Shown one piece after another: positions 18,971 to 33,180 of a stretch of 64,000 bases of DNA. Each line of letters begins with the position of its first letter. Within the stretch, counting starts at the first letter, position 1. Origin of the DNA: Colletes latitarsis (lineage: Eukaryota > Arthropoda > Insecta > Hymenoptera > Colletidae). The notes under the pieces are model-generated. The model had not been told where the DNA came from. It was given only the letters and a program-made list of their open reading frames with translations, and did not search any database. The DNA is taken from positions 1,488,001 to 1,552,000 of the forward strand of contig NW_027488384.1 of NCBI RefSeq assembly GCF_051014445.1, in the 5' to 3' direction. The position numbers were made by a program, and so were the translations under genes.

Positions 18971-21900
18971 GATAACGCGTGTTAGGTCTAGGTTAGGCCT
19001 GGGATTTTCACTCATCAGACTGATACTTTCGCATTCTTCACATACTTGTTGAACGGATCATGGGTTTTTTCTGGTTTGGATCACGTAGTAATGTGGGACC
19101 ACACTGAAACAGTCAATTAAACCTGGTTTCGATCAATATTTCAGAGAATAATTCATGTTAGGTCTAGGTTAGGTCTGGGATTTGCCCTCATCAGGCTCAC
19201 AGTTTCGCGTTTTCACATATTCTTGTTGAACAGATCCTGGGTTTTGTCTGGTTTGGATCACGAAGTAGTGTGGTACCACACTGAAACAGTCTATTAAACC
19301 CGGTTTCGCTCAATATTTTAGAGGATAACGCATGTTAGGTCTAGGTTAGGTCTGGGATTTGCTCTCATCAGGCTCATTCTTTCGCATATTTCTCATACTT
19401 GATGGCTAGATCCTGGGCTTTTTCTGGATGGCATCACGTAGTAATGTAGTACCACACTGAAACAGTCAATGAAACCTGGTTTCCATCTCTATTTTAGAGG
19501 ACAACGCAAGTTAGGTCTAGGTAAGGCCTGAGATTTTCACTGATCAGACTCATACTTTCGCATTCTTCACATACTTGTTGAACGGATCGTGGGTTTTTTC
19601 TGGTTTGGATCACGTAGTAATGAGGTACCACACTGAAACGGTCAATTAAACCTAGTTTCGATCAATATTTTAGAGGATAACGCAAGTTAGGTCTGGGATA
19701 GGTCTGGGATTTGTCCTCATCAGGCTCATACTTTCGCGTTTTTCACATACTTGTTGAACAGATCATGGGTTTTTTCTGGTTTGGGTCACGTAGTAGTGTG
19801 ATACCACACTGTAACAGTCGATTAAACCTGGTTTCGATCAATATTTTAGAGGATAACGCATGGTAGGTCTAGGTTAGCCCTGGGATTTTCACTCATCAGA
19901 CTCATACTTTCGCATTCTTCACATACTTGTTGAACTGATCCTGGGTTTTTTCTGGTTTGGATCACGTAGTAATGTGGTACCACACTGAAACAGTCGATTA
20001 AACCTGGTATCGATCAATATTTTAGAGGATAACGCATGTTAGGTCTAGGTTAGCCCTGGGATTTTCACTCATCAGACTCATACTTTCGCATTCTCCACAT
20101 ACTTGTTGAACAGATCCTGGGTTTTTTCTGGTTTGGATCACGTAGTAATGTGGTACCACACCGAAACAGTCGATTAAACCTAGTTTCGATCAATATTTTA
20201 GAGGATAACGCAAGTTAGGTCTGGGACAGGTCTGGAATTTGACCTCATCAGACTCATACTTTCGCACACTTCACATACTCCTTGAACAGATCCTGGGTAA
20301 TTTTCTGGTTTGGATCACATAGTAATGTGGTACCACACTGAAACAGTCGATTAAACCAGGTTTCGATCAATATTTTTGAGGATAACGCATGTTAGGTCTA
20401 GGTTAGGCCTGGGATTTTCACTCATCAGACTCATACTTTCGCATTCTTCACATACTTGTTGAACGGATCCTGGGTTTTTTCTGGTTTGGATCACGAAGTA
20501 ATGTGGTACCACACTGAAACAGTCGATTAAACCTAGTTTCGATCAATATTTTAGAGGATAACGCAAGTTAGGTCTGGGACAGGTCTGGAATTTGACCTCA
20601 TCAGACTCATACTTTCGCACACTTCACATACTCCTTGAACAGATCCTGGGTTATTTTCTGGTTTGGATCACATAGTAATGTGGGACCACACTGAAACAGT
20701 CAATTAAACCTGGTTTCGATCAATATTTTAGAGAATAATTCATGTTAGGTCTAGGTTAGGTCTGGGATTTGCTCTCATCAGGCTCATTCTTTCGAATATT
20801 TCTCATACTTCATGGCTATATCCTGGACTGTTTCTGGTTTGGATCACGTAGTAATGTGGTACCACACTGAAACAGTCGATTAAACCTAGTTTCGATCAAT
20901 ATTTTAGAGGATAACGCAAGTTAAGTCTGGGATAGGTCTGGGATTTGACCTCATCAGACTCATACTTTCGCGTTTTTCACATACTTGTTGAACAGATCCT
21001 GGGTTTTTTCTGGTTTGGATCACGTAGTAGTGGGGTACCACACTGAAACAGTCCATTAAATCTGGTTGCTATCAATATCTTAGAGGATAACACATGCTAG
21101 GTCTGGATTAGGTCTAGGATTTGCCCTCATCAGGCTCATTCTTTCGCATATTTCTCAAACTTGATGGCTAGATCCTGGGCTTTTTCAGGATTGTGTCACG
21201 TAGTAATGTGGTACCACACTGAAACATTCAATTAAACCTGGTCTTGATAAATATTTTAGAGGATAACGCATGTTAGGTTTGGGTTAGGTCTAGGATTTGC
21301 CCATATCAGGCTCATACTTTCTCATATTTTTCATACTTCATGGCTAGATCCTGGGCTATTTCTGGACTGGATCACGTAGTAATGTGGTACCACACTGAGA
21401 CAGTCAATTAAACCTGGTTTCGATCAATATTTTAGAGGTTAACGCAAGTTAGGTCTGGGATAGGTCCGGGATTTGCCCTCATCAGGCTCAGACTTTCGCG
21501 TTTTTCACATACTCGTTGAACAGATCCTTGGTTTTTTCTAGTTTGGGTCACGTAGTAGTGCGATGTCACACTGAAACAGTAGATTAAACCTGGTTTCGAT
21601 CAATATTTTTGAGGATAACGCATGTTAGGTCTGGGTTAGGTCTCGGATTTTCACTCATCAGACTCATACTTTCGCATTCTTCACATACTTGTTGAACGGA
21701 TCCTGGGTTTTTTCTGGTTTGGATCACGTAGTAATGTGGGACCACACTGAAACAATCAATTAAACCTGGTCTTGATAAATATTTTAGAGGATAACGCATG
21801 TTAGGTCTGGGTTAGGTCTAGGATTTGCCCTCATGAGGCTCATACTTTCGCATATTTCTCATACTTCATGGCTAGATCCTGGGCTGTTTCTGGATTGTAT

Positions 21901-24900
21901 CACGTAGTAATGTGGTACCACGCTGAAACGGCCAATTAAAACTGGTTTCGATCAATACTTTAGAGGATAACGCATGTTAGGTCTAGGATAGGTCTGGGAT
22001 TTGCTGTCATCAGGCTCATTGTTACGCATATTTCTCATGCTTGATGGCTAGATCCTGGGCTTTGTCTAGATTGCATCACGTAGTAATGTAGTACCACACT
22101 GAAACAGTCAATGAAACCAGGTTTCCATCAATATTTTAGAGGTTAACGCAAGTTAGGTCTGGGATAGGGCTGGGATTTGCCCTCATCAGGCTCAGACTTT
22201 CGCGTTTTTCACATACTTGTTGAACAGATCCTACGTTTTTTCTGGTTTGGATCACGTAGTACTGTGATGCCACACTGAAAGAGTCGATTAAACCAGGTTT
22301 CGATCAATATTTTTGAGGATAACGCATGTTAGGTCTAGGTTAGGCCTGGGATTTTCACTCATCAGACACATACTTTCGCATTCTTCACATACTTGTTGAA
22401 CGGATCCTGGGTTTTTTCTGGTTTGGATCACGAAGTAATGTGGGACCACACTGAAATAGTCAATTAAACCTGGTTTCGATCAATATTTTAGAGAATAATT
22501 CATGTTAGGTCTAGGTTAGGTCTGGGATTTGCTCTCATCAGGCTCATTCAATCGCATATTTCTCATACTTGATGGCTAGATCCTGGTTTTTTTCTGGATT
22601 GCATCACGTGGTAATGAAGTGGATCACTGAAACAGTCAATTAAACCTCGTTTCCATCAATAACTTAGAGGACAACGCAAGTAAGGTCTGGGATATGTCTG
22701 GGTTTTGCCCTCATCAGGCTCATACTTTCGCGTTTTTCACATACTTGTTGAACAGATCCTGGGTTTTTTCTGGTTTGGATCACGTAGTAGTGTGGTACCA
22801 CACTGAAGCAGTCCATTAAACCTGGTTTGGATCAATATTTTAGAGGATAACGCATGTTAGGTCTAGGTTAGGTCTGGGATTTTCACTCATCAGACTCATA
22901 CTTTCGCATTCTTCACATACTTGTTGAACGGATCCTGGGTTTCTTCTGGTTTGGATCACGTAGTAATGTGGTACCACACTGAAACAGTCGATTAAACCTG
23001 GTTTCGATGAATATTTTAGAGGATAACGCAAGTTAGGTCTGGGATAGGTCTGGGATTTGACCTCACCAGACTCATACTTTCGCACACTTCACATACTCCT
23101 TGTACAGATCCTGTGTTATTTTCTGGTTTGGATCACATAGTAATGTGGTACCACACTGAAACAGTCGATTAAACCTGGTTTCGATGAATATTTTAGAGGA
23201 TAACGCAAGTTAGGTCTGGGATAGGTCTGGGATTTGCCCTCATCAGGCTCATTCTTTCGCATATTTCTCAAACTTGATGGCTAGATCCTGGGCTTTTTCT
23301 GGATTGTATCTCGTAGTAATGTGGTACCACACTGAAACATTCAATTAAACCTGGTCTTGATAAATATTTTAGAGGATAACGCATGTTAGGTTTGGGTTAG
23401 GTCTAGGATTTGCCCTCATCAGGCTCATACTTCCGCATATTTCTCATACTTCATGGCTAGATCCTGGGTTATTTTCTGGTTTGGATCACATAGTAATGTG
23501 GTACCACACTGAAACAGTCGATTAAACCTGGTTTCGATCAATATTTTAGAGGATAACGCAAGTTAAGTCTGGGATTGGTCTGGGATTTGACCTCATCAGA
23601 CTCATACTTTCGCACACTTCACATACTCGTTGAACAGATCGTGGGTTTTTTCTGGTTTGGATCACGTAGTAATGTGGTACCACACTGAAACAGTCGATTA
23701 AACCAGGTTTCGATCAATATTTTAGAGGATAACGCATGTTAGGTCTAGGTTAGGCCTGGGATTTTCACTCATCAGACTCATACTTTCGCATTCTTCACAT
23801 ACTTGTTGAACGGATCCTGGGTTTTTTCTGGTTTGGATCACGTAGTAATGAGGTACCACACTGAAACGATCAATTAAACCTGGTTTCGATCAATATTTTA
23901 GAGGATAACGCAAGTTAGGTCTGGGATAGGTCTGAGATTTGCGCTCATCAGGCTCATACTTTCGCGTTTTTCACATACTTGTTGAACAGATCATGGGATT
24001 TTTCTGGTTTGGGTCACGTAGTAATGTGGTACCACACTGAAACAGTCGATTAAACCTGGTTTCGATCAATATTTTAGAGGATAACGCAAGCTAGGTCTAG
24101 GTTAGGCCTGGGATTTTCACTGATCAGACTCATACTTTCGCATTCTTCACATACTTGTTGAACTGATCCTGGGTTTTGCTGGTTTGGATCACGTAGTAAT
24201 GTAGTACCACACTGAAACAGTCGATTAAACCTGGTTTCGATCAATATTTTAGAGTATAACTCATGTTAGGTCAAGGTTAGGCCTGGGATTTTCACTCATC
24301 AGACTCATACTTTCGCATTCTTCACATACTTGTTGAAGGGATCCTGGGTTTTTTCTGGTTTGGATCACGTAGTAATGTGGTACCACACCGAAACAGTCGA
24401 TTAAACCTAGTTTCGATCAATATTTTAGAGGATAACGCAAGTTAGGTCTGGGACAGGTCTGGAATTTGACCTCATCAGACTCATACTTTCGCACACTTCA
24501 CATACTCCTTGAACAGATCCTGGGTAATTTTCTGGTTTGGATCACATAGTAATGTGGTACCACACTGAAACAGTCGATTAAACCAGGTTTCGATCAATAT
24601 TTTTGAGGATAACGCGTGTTAGGTCTAGGTTAGGCCTGGGATTTTCACTCATCAGACTGATACTTTCGCATTCTTCACATACTTGTTGAACGGATCATGG
24701 GTTTTTTCTGGTTTGGATCACGTAGTAATGTGGGACCACACTGAAACAGTCAATTAAACCTGGTTTCGATCAATATTTCAGAGAATAATTCATGTTAGGT
24801 CTAGGTTAGGTCTGGGATTTGCCCTCATCAGGCTCACAGTTTCGCGTTTTCACATATTCTTGTTGAACAGATCCTGGGTTTTGTCTGGTTTGGATCACGA

Positions 24901-27900
24901 AGTAGTGTGGTACCACACTGAAACAGTCCATTAAACCCGGTTTCGCTCAATATTTTAGAGGATAACGCATGTTAGGTCTAGGTTAGGTCTGGGATTTGCT
25001 CTCATCAGGCTCATTCTTTCGCATATTTCTCATACTTGATGGCTAGATCCTGGGCTTTTTCTGGATGGCATCACGTAGTAATGTAGTACCACACTGAAAC
25101 AGTCAATGAAACCTGGTTTCCATCTCTATTTTAGAGGACAACGCAAGTTAGGTCTAGGTAAGGCCTGAGATTTTCACTGATCAGACTCATACTTTCGCAT
25201 TCTTCACATACTTGTTGAACGGATCGTGGGTTTTTTCTGGTTTGGATCACGTAGTAATGAGGTACCACACTGAAACGGTCAATTAAACCTAGTTTCGATC
25301 AATATTTTAGAGGATAACGCAAGTTAGGTCTGGGATAGGTCTGGGATTTGTCCTCATCAGGCTCATACTTTCGCGTTTTTCACATACTTGTTGAACAGAT
25401 CATGGGTTTTTTCTGGTTTGGGTCACGTAGTAGTGTGATACCACACTGTAACAGTCGATTAAACCTGGTTTCGATCAATATTTTAGAGGATAACGCATGG
25501 TAGGTCTAGGTTAGCCCTGGGATTTTCACTCATCAGACTCATACTTTCGCATTCTTCACATACTTGTTGAACTGATCCTGGGTTTTTTCTGGTTTGGATC
25601 ACGTAGTAATGTGGTACCACACTGAAACAGTCGATTAAACCTGGTATCGATCAATATTTTAGAGGATAACGCATGTTAGGTCTAGGTTAGCCCTGGGATT
25701 TTCACTCATCAGACTCATACTTTCGCATTCTCCACATACTTGTTGAACAGATCCTGGGTTTTTTCTGGTTTGGATCACGTAGTAATGTGGTACCACACCG
25801 AAACAGTCGATTAAACCTAGTTTCGATCAATATTTTAGAGGATAACGCAAGTTAGGTCTGGGACAGGTCTGGAATTTGACCTCATCAGACTCATACTTTC
25901 GCACACTTCACATACTCCTTGAACAGATCCTGGGTAATTTTCTGGTTTGGATCACATAGTAATGTGGTACCACACTGAAACAGTCGATTAAACCAGGTTT
26001 CGATCAATATTTTTGAGGATAACGCATGTTAGGTCTAGGTTAGGCCTGGGATTTTCACTCATCAGACTCATACTTTCGCATTCTTCACATACTTGTTGAA
26101 CGGATCCTGGGTTTTTTCTGGTTTGGATCACGAAGTAATGTGGTACCACACTGAAACAGTCGATTAAACCTAGTTTCGATCAATATTTTAGAGGATAACG
26201 CAAGTTAGGTCTGGGACAGGTCTGGAATTTGACCTCATCAGACTCATACTTTCGCACACTTCACATACTCCTTGAACAGATCCTGGGTTATTTTCTGGTT
26301 TGGATCACATAGTAATGTGGGACCACACTGAAACAGTCAATTAAACCTGGTTTCGATCAATATTTTAGAGAATAATTCATGTTAGGTCTAGGTTAGGTCT
26401 GGGATTTGCTCTCATCAGGCTCATTCTTTCGCATATTTCTCATACTTCATGGCTATATCCTGGACTGTTTCTGGTTTGGATCACGTAGTAATGTGGTACC
26501 ACACTGAAACAGTCGATTAAACCTAGTTTCGATCAATATTTTAGAGGATAACGCAAGTTAAGTCTGGGATAGGTCTGGGATTTGACCTCATCAGACTCAT
26601 ACTTTCGCGTTTTTCACATACTTGTTGAACAGATCCTGGGTTTTTTCTGGTTTGGATCACGTAGTAGTGGGGTACCACACTGAAACAGTCCATTAAATCT
26701 GGTTGCTATCAATATCTTAGAGGATAACACATGCTAGGTCTGGATTAGGTCTAGGATTTGCCCTCATCAGGCTCATTCTTTCGCATATTTCTCAAACTTG
26801 ATGGCTAGATCCTGGGCTTTTTCAGGATTGTGTCACGTAGTAATGTGGTACCACACTGAAACATTCAATTAAACCTGGTCTTGATAAATATTTTAGAGGA
26901 TAACGCATGTTAGGTTTGGGTTAGGTCTAGGATTTGCCCATATCAGGCTCATACTTTCTCATATTTTTCATACTTCATGGCTAGATCCTGGGCTATTTCT
27001 GGACTGGATCACGTAGTAATGTGGTACCACACTGAGACAGTCAATTAAACCTGGTTTCGATCAATATTTTAGAGGTTAACGCAAGTTAGGTCTGGGATAG
27101 GTCCGGGATTTGCCCTCATCAGGCTCAGACTTTCGCGTTTTTCACATACTTGTTGAACAGATCCTTGGTTTTTTCTAGTTTGGGTCACGTAGTAGTGCGA
27201 TGTCACACTGAAACAGTAGATTAAACCTGGTTTCGATCAATATTTTTGAGGATAACGCATGTTAGGTCTGGGTTAGGTCTCGGATTTTCACTCATCAGAC
27301 TCATACTTTCGCATTCTTCACATACTTGTTGAACGGATCCTGGGTTTTTTCTGGTTTGGATCACGTAGTAATGTGGGACCACACTGAAACAATCAATTAA
27401 ACCTGGTCTTGATAAATATTTTAGAGGATAACGCATGTTAGGTCTGGGTTAGGTCTAGGATTTGCCCTCATGAGGCTCATACTTTCGCATATTTCTCATA
27501 CTTCATGGCTAGATCCTGGGCTGTTTCTGGATTGTATCACGTAGTAATGTGGTACCACGCTGAAACGGCCAATTAAAACTGGTTTCGATCAATACTTTAG
27601 AGGATAACGCATGTTAGGTCTAGGATAGGTCTGGGATTTGCTGTCATCAGGCTCATTGTTACGCATATTTCTCATGCTTGATGGCTAGATCCTGGGCTTT
27701 GTCTAGATTGCATCACGTAGTAATGTAGTACCACACTGAAACAGTCAATGAAACCAGGTTTCCATCAATATTTTAGAGGTTAACGCAAGTTAGGTCTGGG
27801 ATAGGGCTGGGATTTGCCCTCATCAGGCTCAGACTTTCGCGTTTTTCACATACTTGTTGAACAGATCCTACGTTTTTTCTGGTTTGGATCACGTAGTACT

Positions 27901-29542
27901 GTGATGCCACACTGAAAGAGTCGATTAAACCAGGTTTCGATCAATATTTTTGAGGATAACGCATGTTAGGTCTAGGTTAGGCCTGGGATTTTCACTCATC
28001 AGACACATACTTTCGCATTCTTCACATACTTGTTGAACGGATCCTGGGTTTTTTCTGGTTTGGATCACGAAGTAATGTGGGACCACACTGAAACAGTCAA
28101 TTAAACCTGGTTTCGATCAATATTTTAGAGAATAATTCATGTTAGGTCTAGGTTAGGTCTGGGATTTGCTCTCATCAGGCTCATTCAATCGCATATTTCT
28201 CATACTTGATGGCTAGATCCTGGTTTTTTTCTGGATTGCATCACGTGGTAATGAAGTGGATCACTGAAACAGTCAATTAAACCTCGTTTCCATCAATAAC
28301 TTAGAGGACAACGCAAGTAAGGTCTGGGATATGTCTGGGTTTTGCCCTCATCAGGCTCATACTTTCGCGTTTTTCACATACTTGTTGAACAGATCCTGGG
28401 TTTTTTCTGGTTTGGATCACGTAGTAGTGTGGTACCACACTGAAGCAGTCCATTAAACCTGGTTTGGATCAATATTTTAGAGGATAACGCATGTTAGGTC
28501 TAGGTTAGGTCTGGGATTTTCACTCATCAGACTCATACTTTCGCATTCTTCACATACTTGTTGAACGGATCCTGGGTTTCTTCTGGTTTGGATCACGTAG
28601 TAATGTGGTACCACACTGAAACAGTCGATTAAACCTGGTTTCGATGAATATTTTAGAGGATAACGCAAGTTAGGTCTGGGATAGGTCTGGGATTTGACCT
28701 CATCAGACTCATACTTTCGCACACTTCACATACTCCTTGTACAGATCCTGTGTTATTTTCTGGTTTGGATCACATAGTAATGTGGTACCACACTGAAACA
28801 GTCGATTAAACCTGGTTTCGATGAATATTTTAGAGGATAACGCAAGTTAGGTCTGGGATAGGTCTGGGATTTGCCCTCATCAGGCTCATTCTTTCGCATA
28901 TTTCTCAAACTTGATGGCTAGATCCTGGGCTTTTTCTGGATTGTATCTCGTAGTAATGTGGTACCACACTGAAACATTCAATTAAACCTGGTCTTGATAA
29001 ATATTTTAGAGGATAACGCATGTTAGGTTTGGGTTAGGTCTAGGATTTGCCCTCATCAGGCTCATACTTCCGCATATTTCTCATACTTCATGGCTAGATC
29101 CTGGGTTATTTTCTGGTTTGGATCACATAGTAATGTGGTACCACACTGAAACAGTCGATTAAACCTGGTTTCGATCAATATTTTAGAGGATAACGCAAGT
29201 TAAGTCTGGGATTGGTCTGGGATTTGACCTCATCAGACTCATACTTTCGCACACTTCACATACTCGTTGAACAGATCGTGGGTTTTTTCTGGTTTGGATC
29301 ACGTAGTAATGTGGTACCACACTGAAACAGTCGATTAAACCAGGTTTCGATCAATATTTTAGAGGATAACGCATGTTAGGTCTAGGTTAGGCCTGGGATT
29401 TTCACTCATCAGACTCATACTTTCGCATTCTTCACATACTTGTTGAACGGATCCTGGGTTTTTTCTGGTTTGGATCACGTAGTAATGAGGTACCACACTG
29501 AAACGATCAATTAAACCTGGTTTCGATCAATATTTTAGAGTA
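18971..29542 (+). repeat. 32-monomer tandem duplication, period 5637 bp
   Basis: About 4.9 kb from 18971 recurs from 24608 to about 29542 with nearly no change. Anchors at a constant offset of 5637 include GATAACGCGT (18971 and 24608) and AACGATCAATTAAACC (near 23865 and 29502). The first unit ends with about 0.7 kb (23905-24607) not repeated after the second. 5637 equals 32 monomers plus 5 bp. Confidence 0.88.
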
Positions 29543-30869
29543 TAACTCATGTTAGGTCTAGGTTAGGCCTGGGATTTTCACTCATCAGACTCATACTTTC
29601 GCATTCTTCACATACTTGTTGAAGGGATCCTGGGTTTTTTCTGGTTTGGATCACGTAGTAATGTGGGACCACACTGAAACAGTCAATTAAACCTGGTTTC
29701 GATCAATATTTTAGAGAATAATTCATGTTAGGTCTAGGTTAGGTCTGGGATTTGCTCTCATCAGGCTCATTCTTTCGCATATTTCTCATACTTGATGGCT
29801 AGATCCTGGGCTTTTTCTGGATTGCATCACGTAGTAATGAAGTACAACACTGAAACAGACAATTAAACCTGGTTTCCATCAATATCTTAGAGGACAACGC
29901 AAGCTAGGTCTGGGATATGTCTGGGATTTGCCCTCATCAGGCTCATACTTTCGCGTTTTTCACATAATTGTTAAACAGATCCTGGGTTTTTTCTGGTTTG
30001 GATCACGTAGTAGTGTGGTACCACACTGAAACAGTCCATTAAACCTGGTTTGGATCAATATTTTAGGGGATAACGCATGTTAGGTCTAGGTTAGGTCTGG
30101 GATTTTCACTCATCAGACTCATACTTTCGCATTCTTCACATACTTGTTGAACGGATCATGGGTTTTTTCTGGTCTGGATCACGTAGTAATGTGGTACCAC
30201 ACTGAAACAGTCGATTAAACCTAGTTTCGATCAATATTTTAGAGGATAACGCAAGTTAGGTCTGGGACAGGTCTGGAATTTGACCTCATCAGACTCATAC
30301 TTTCGCACACTTCACATACTCCTTGAACAGATCCTGGGTAATTTTCTGGTTTGGATCACATAGTAATGTGGTACCACACTGAAACAGTCGATTAAACCAG
30401 GTTTCGATCAATATTTTTGAGGATAACGCATGTTAGGTCTAGGATAGGCCTGGGATTTTCACTCATCAGACTCATACTTTCGCATTCTTCACATACTTGT
30501 TGAACAGATCCTGGGTTTTTTCTGGTTTGGATCACGAAGTAATGTGGGACCACACTGAAACAGTCAATTAAACCTGGTTTCGATCAATATTTTAGAGAAT
30601 AATTCATGTTAGGTCTAGGTTAGGTCTGGGATTTGCTCTCATCAGGCTCATTCTTTCGCATATTTCTCATACTTCATGGCTAGATCCTGTGCTTTTTCTG
30701 GATTGTATCACGTAGTAATGTCGTACCACGCTGAAACAGTCGATTAAACCTGGTTTCGATCAATATTTTAGAGGATAACGCAAGTTAAGTCTGGGATAGG
30801 TCTGGGATTTGACCTCATCAGACTCATACTTTCGCGTTTTTCACATACTTGTTGAACAGATCCTGGGTT

Positions 30870-31560
30870 TTTTCTGGTTTGGATCACGTAGTAGTGGGGT
30901 ACCACACTGAAACAGTCCATTAAATCTGGTTGCTATCAATATCTTAGAGGATAACACATGCTAGGTCTGGATTAGGTCTAGGATTTGCCCTCATCAGGCT
31001 CATTCTTTCGCATATTTCTCAAACTTGATGGCTAGATCCTGGGCTTTTTCTGGATTGTGTCACGTAGTAATGTGGTACCACACTGAAACATTCAATTAAA
31101 CCTGGTCTTGATAAATATTTTAGAGGATAACGCATGTTAGGTTTGGGTTAGGTCTAGGATTTGCCCCATATCAGGCTCATACTTTCGCATATTTCTCATA
31201 CTTCATGGCTAGATCCTGGGCTATTTCTGGACTGGATCACGTAGTAATGTGGTACCACACTGAGACAGTCAATTAAACCTGGTTTCGATCAATATTTTAG
31301 AGGTTAACGCAAGTTAGGTGTGGGATAGGTCCGGGATTTGCCCTCATCAGGCTCAGACTTTCGCGTTTTTCACATACTTGTCGAACAGATCCTTGGTTTT
31401 TTCTAGTTTGGATCACGTAGTAGTGGGGTACCACACTGAAACAGTCCATTAAATCTGGTTGCTATCAATATCTTAGAGGATAACACATGCTAGGTCTGGA
31501 TTAGGTCTAGGATTTGCCCTCATCAGGCTCATTCTTTCGCATATTTCTCAAACTTGATGG
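30870..31560 (+). repeat. Local three-monomer duplication
   Basis: The variant CTAGGTCTGGATTAGG at 30961 recurs at 31490, 529 bp apart (three monomers plus one base), with matching flanks such as AAATCTGGTTGCTATC. The same variant also occurs near 21090 and 26740 in the 32-monomer repeat. Confidence 0.7.
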
Positions 31561-33180
31561 CTAGATCCTGGGCTTTTTCTGGATTGTGTCACGTAGTAAT
31601 GCGGGACCACACTGAAACAATCAATTAAACCTGGTCTTGATAAATATTTTAGAGGATAACGCATGTTAGGTCTGGGTTAGGTCTAGGATTTGCCCTCATG
31701 AGGCTCATACTTTCGCATATTTCTCATACTTCATGGCTAGATCCTGGGCTGTTTCTGGATTGTATCACGTAGTAATGTGGTACCACGCTGAAACGGCCAA
31801 TTAAACCTGGTTTCGATCAATACTTTAGAGGATAACGCATGTTAGTTCTAGGATAGGTCTGGGATTTGCTGTCATCAGGCTCATTGTTTCGCATATTTCT
31901 CATGCTTGATAGCTAGATCCTGGGCTTTGTCTAGATTGCATCACGTAGTAATGTAGTACCACACTGAAACAGTCAATGAAACCAGGTTTCCATCAATATT
32001 TTAGAGGACAACGCAAGTTAGGTCTAGGTAAGGCCTGAGATTTTCACTGATCAGACTCATACTTTCGCATTCTTCACATACTTGTTGAACGGATCCTGGG
32101 TTTTTTCTGGTTTGGATCACGTAGTAATGTGGTACCACGCAGAAACAGTCAATTAAACCTGGTTTCCAACAATATTTTAGAGGATAACGCAAGCTAGGTC
32201 TGGGAGAGGCCTGGGATTTGACCTCGTCGGACTCATACTTTCGCACCCTTCACATACTCGTTGAACAGATACTGGGTTATTTTCTTGTTTGGATCACGTA
32301 GTAATGAAGTACAACACTGAAACAGTCGATTAAACCTGGTTTCGATCAATATTTTAGAGGATAACGCAAGTTAGGTCTGGGATAGGTCTAGGATTTGCCC
32401 TCATCAGGCTCTTACTTTCGCATATTTCTCATACTTCATGGCTAGATCCTAGGCTATTTCTGGATTGGATCACGTAGTAAAGTGGTACCACACTGAAACA
32501 TTCAATGAAACCTGGTCTGGATAAATATTTTAGAGGATAACGCATCTTAGGTCTGGGTTAGGTCTAAGATTGCCCTCATCTTCCCCTCACCAGGCTCACA
32601 GTTTAGCGTTCTTCACATACTTGTCGAACAGATCCTGGGTTTTTTCTGGTATGCATCACGAAGTAGTGTGGTACCACACTGAAACAGTCCATTAAACCTG
32701 GTTTCGCTCAATATTTTAGAGGATAACGCATGTTAGGTCTAGGTTAGGTCTGGGATTTGCTCTCATCAGGCTCATTCTTTCGTATATTTCTCATACTTGA
32801 TGGCTAGATCCTGGGCTTTTTCTGGATTGCATCACTTAGTAATGGAGTACCACACTGAAACAGTCAATTAAACCTGGTTTCGATCAATATTTTAGAGGAT
32901 AACGCAAGTTAGGTCTGGGATAGGTCTGGGATTTGACCTCATCAGACTCATACTTTCGCACCCTTTACATACTCCTTAAACAGATCCTGGGTTATTTTCT
33001 GGTTTGGATCACATAGTAATGTGGTACCACACTGAAACATTCAATTAAACCTGGTCTTGATAAATATTTTAGAGAATAACGCATGCTAGGTCTGGGTTAG
33101 GTCTAGGATTTGCCCTCATCAGGCTCATACTTTCGCACCCTTCTCATACTCGTTTAACAGATACTGGGTTATTTTCTGGT

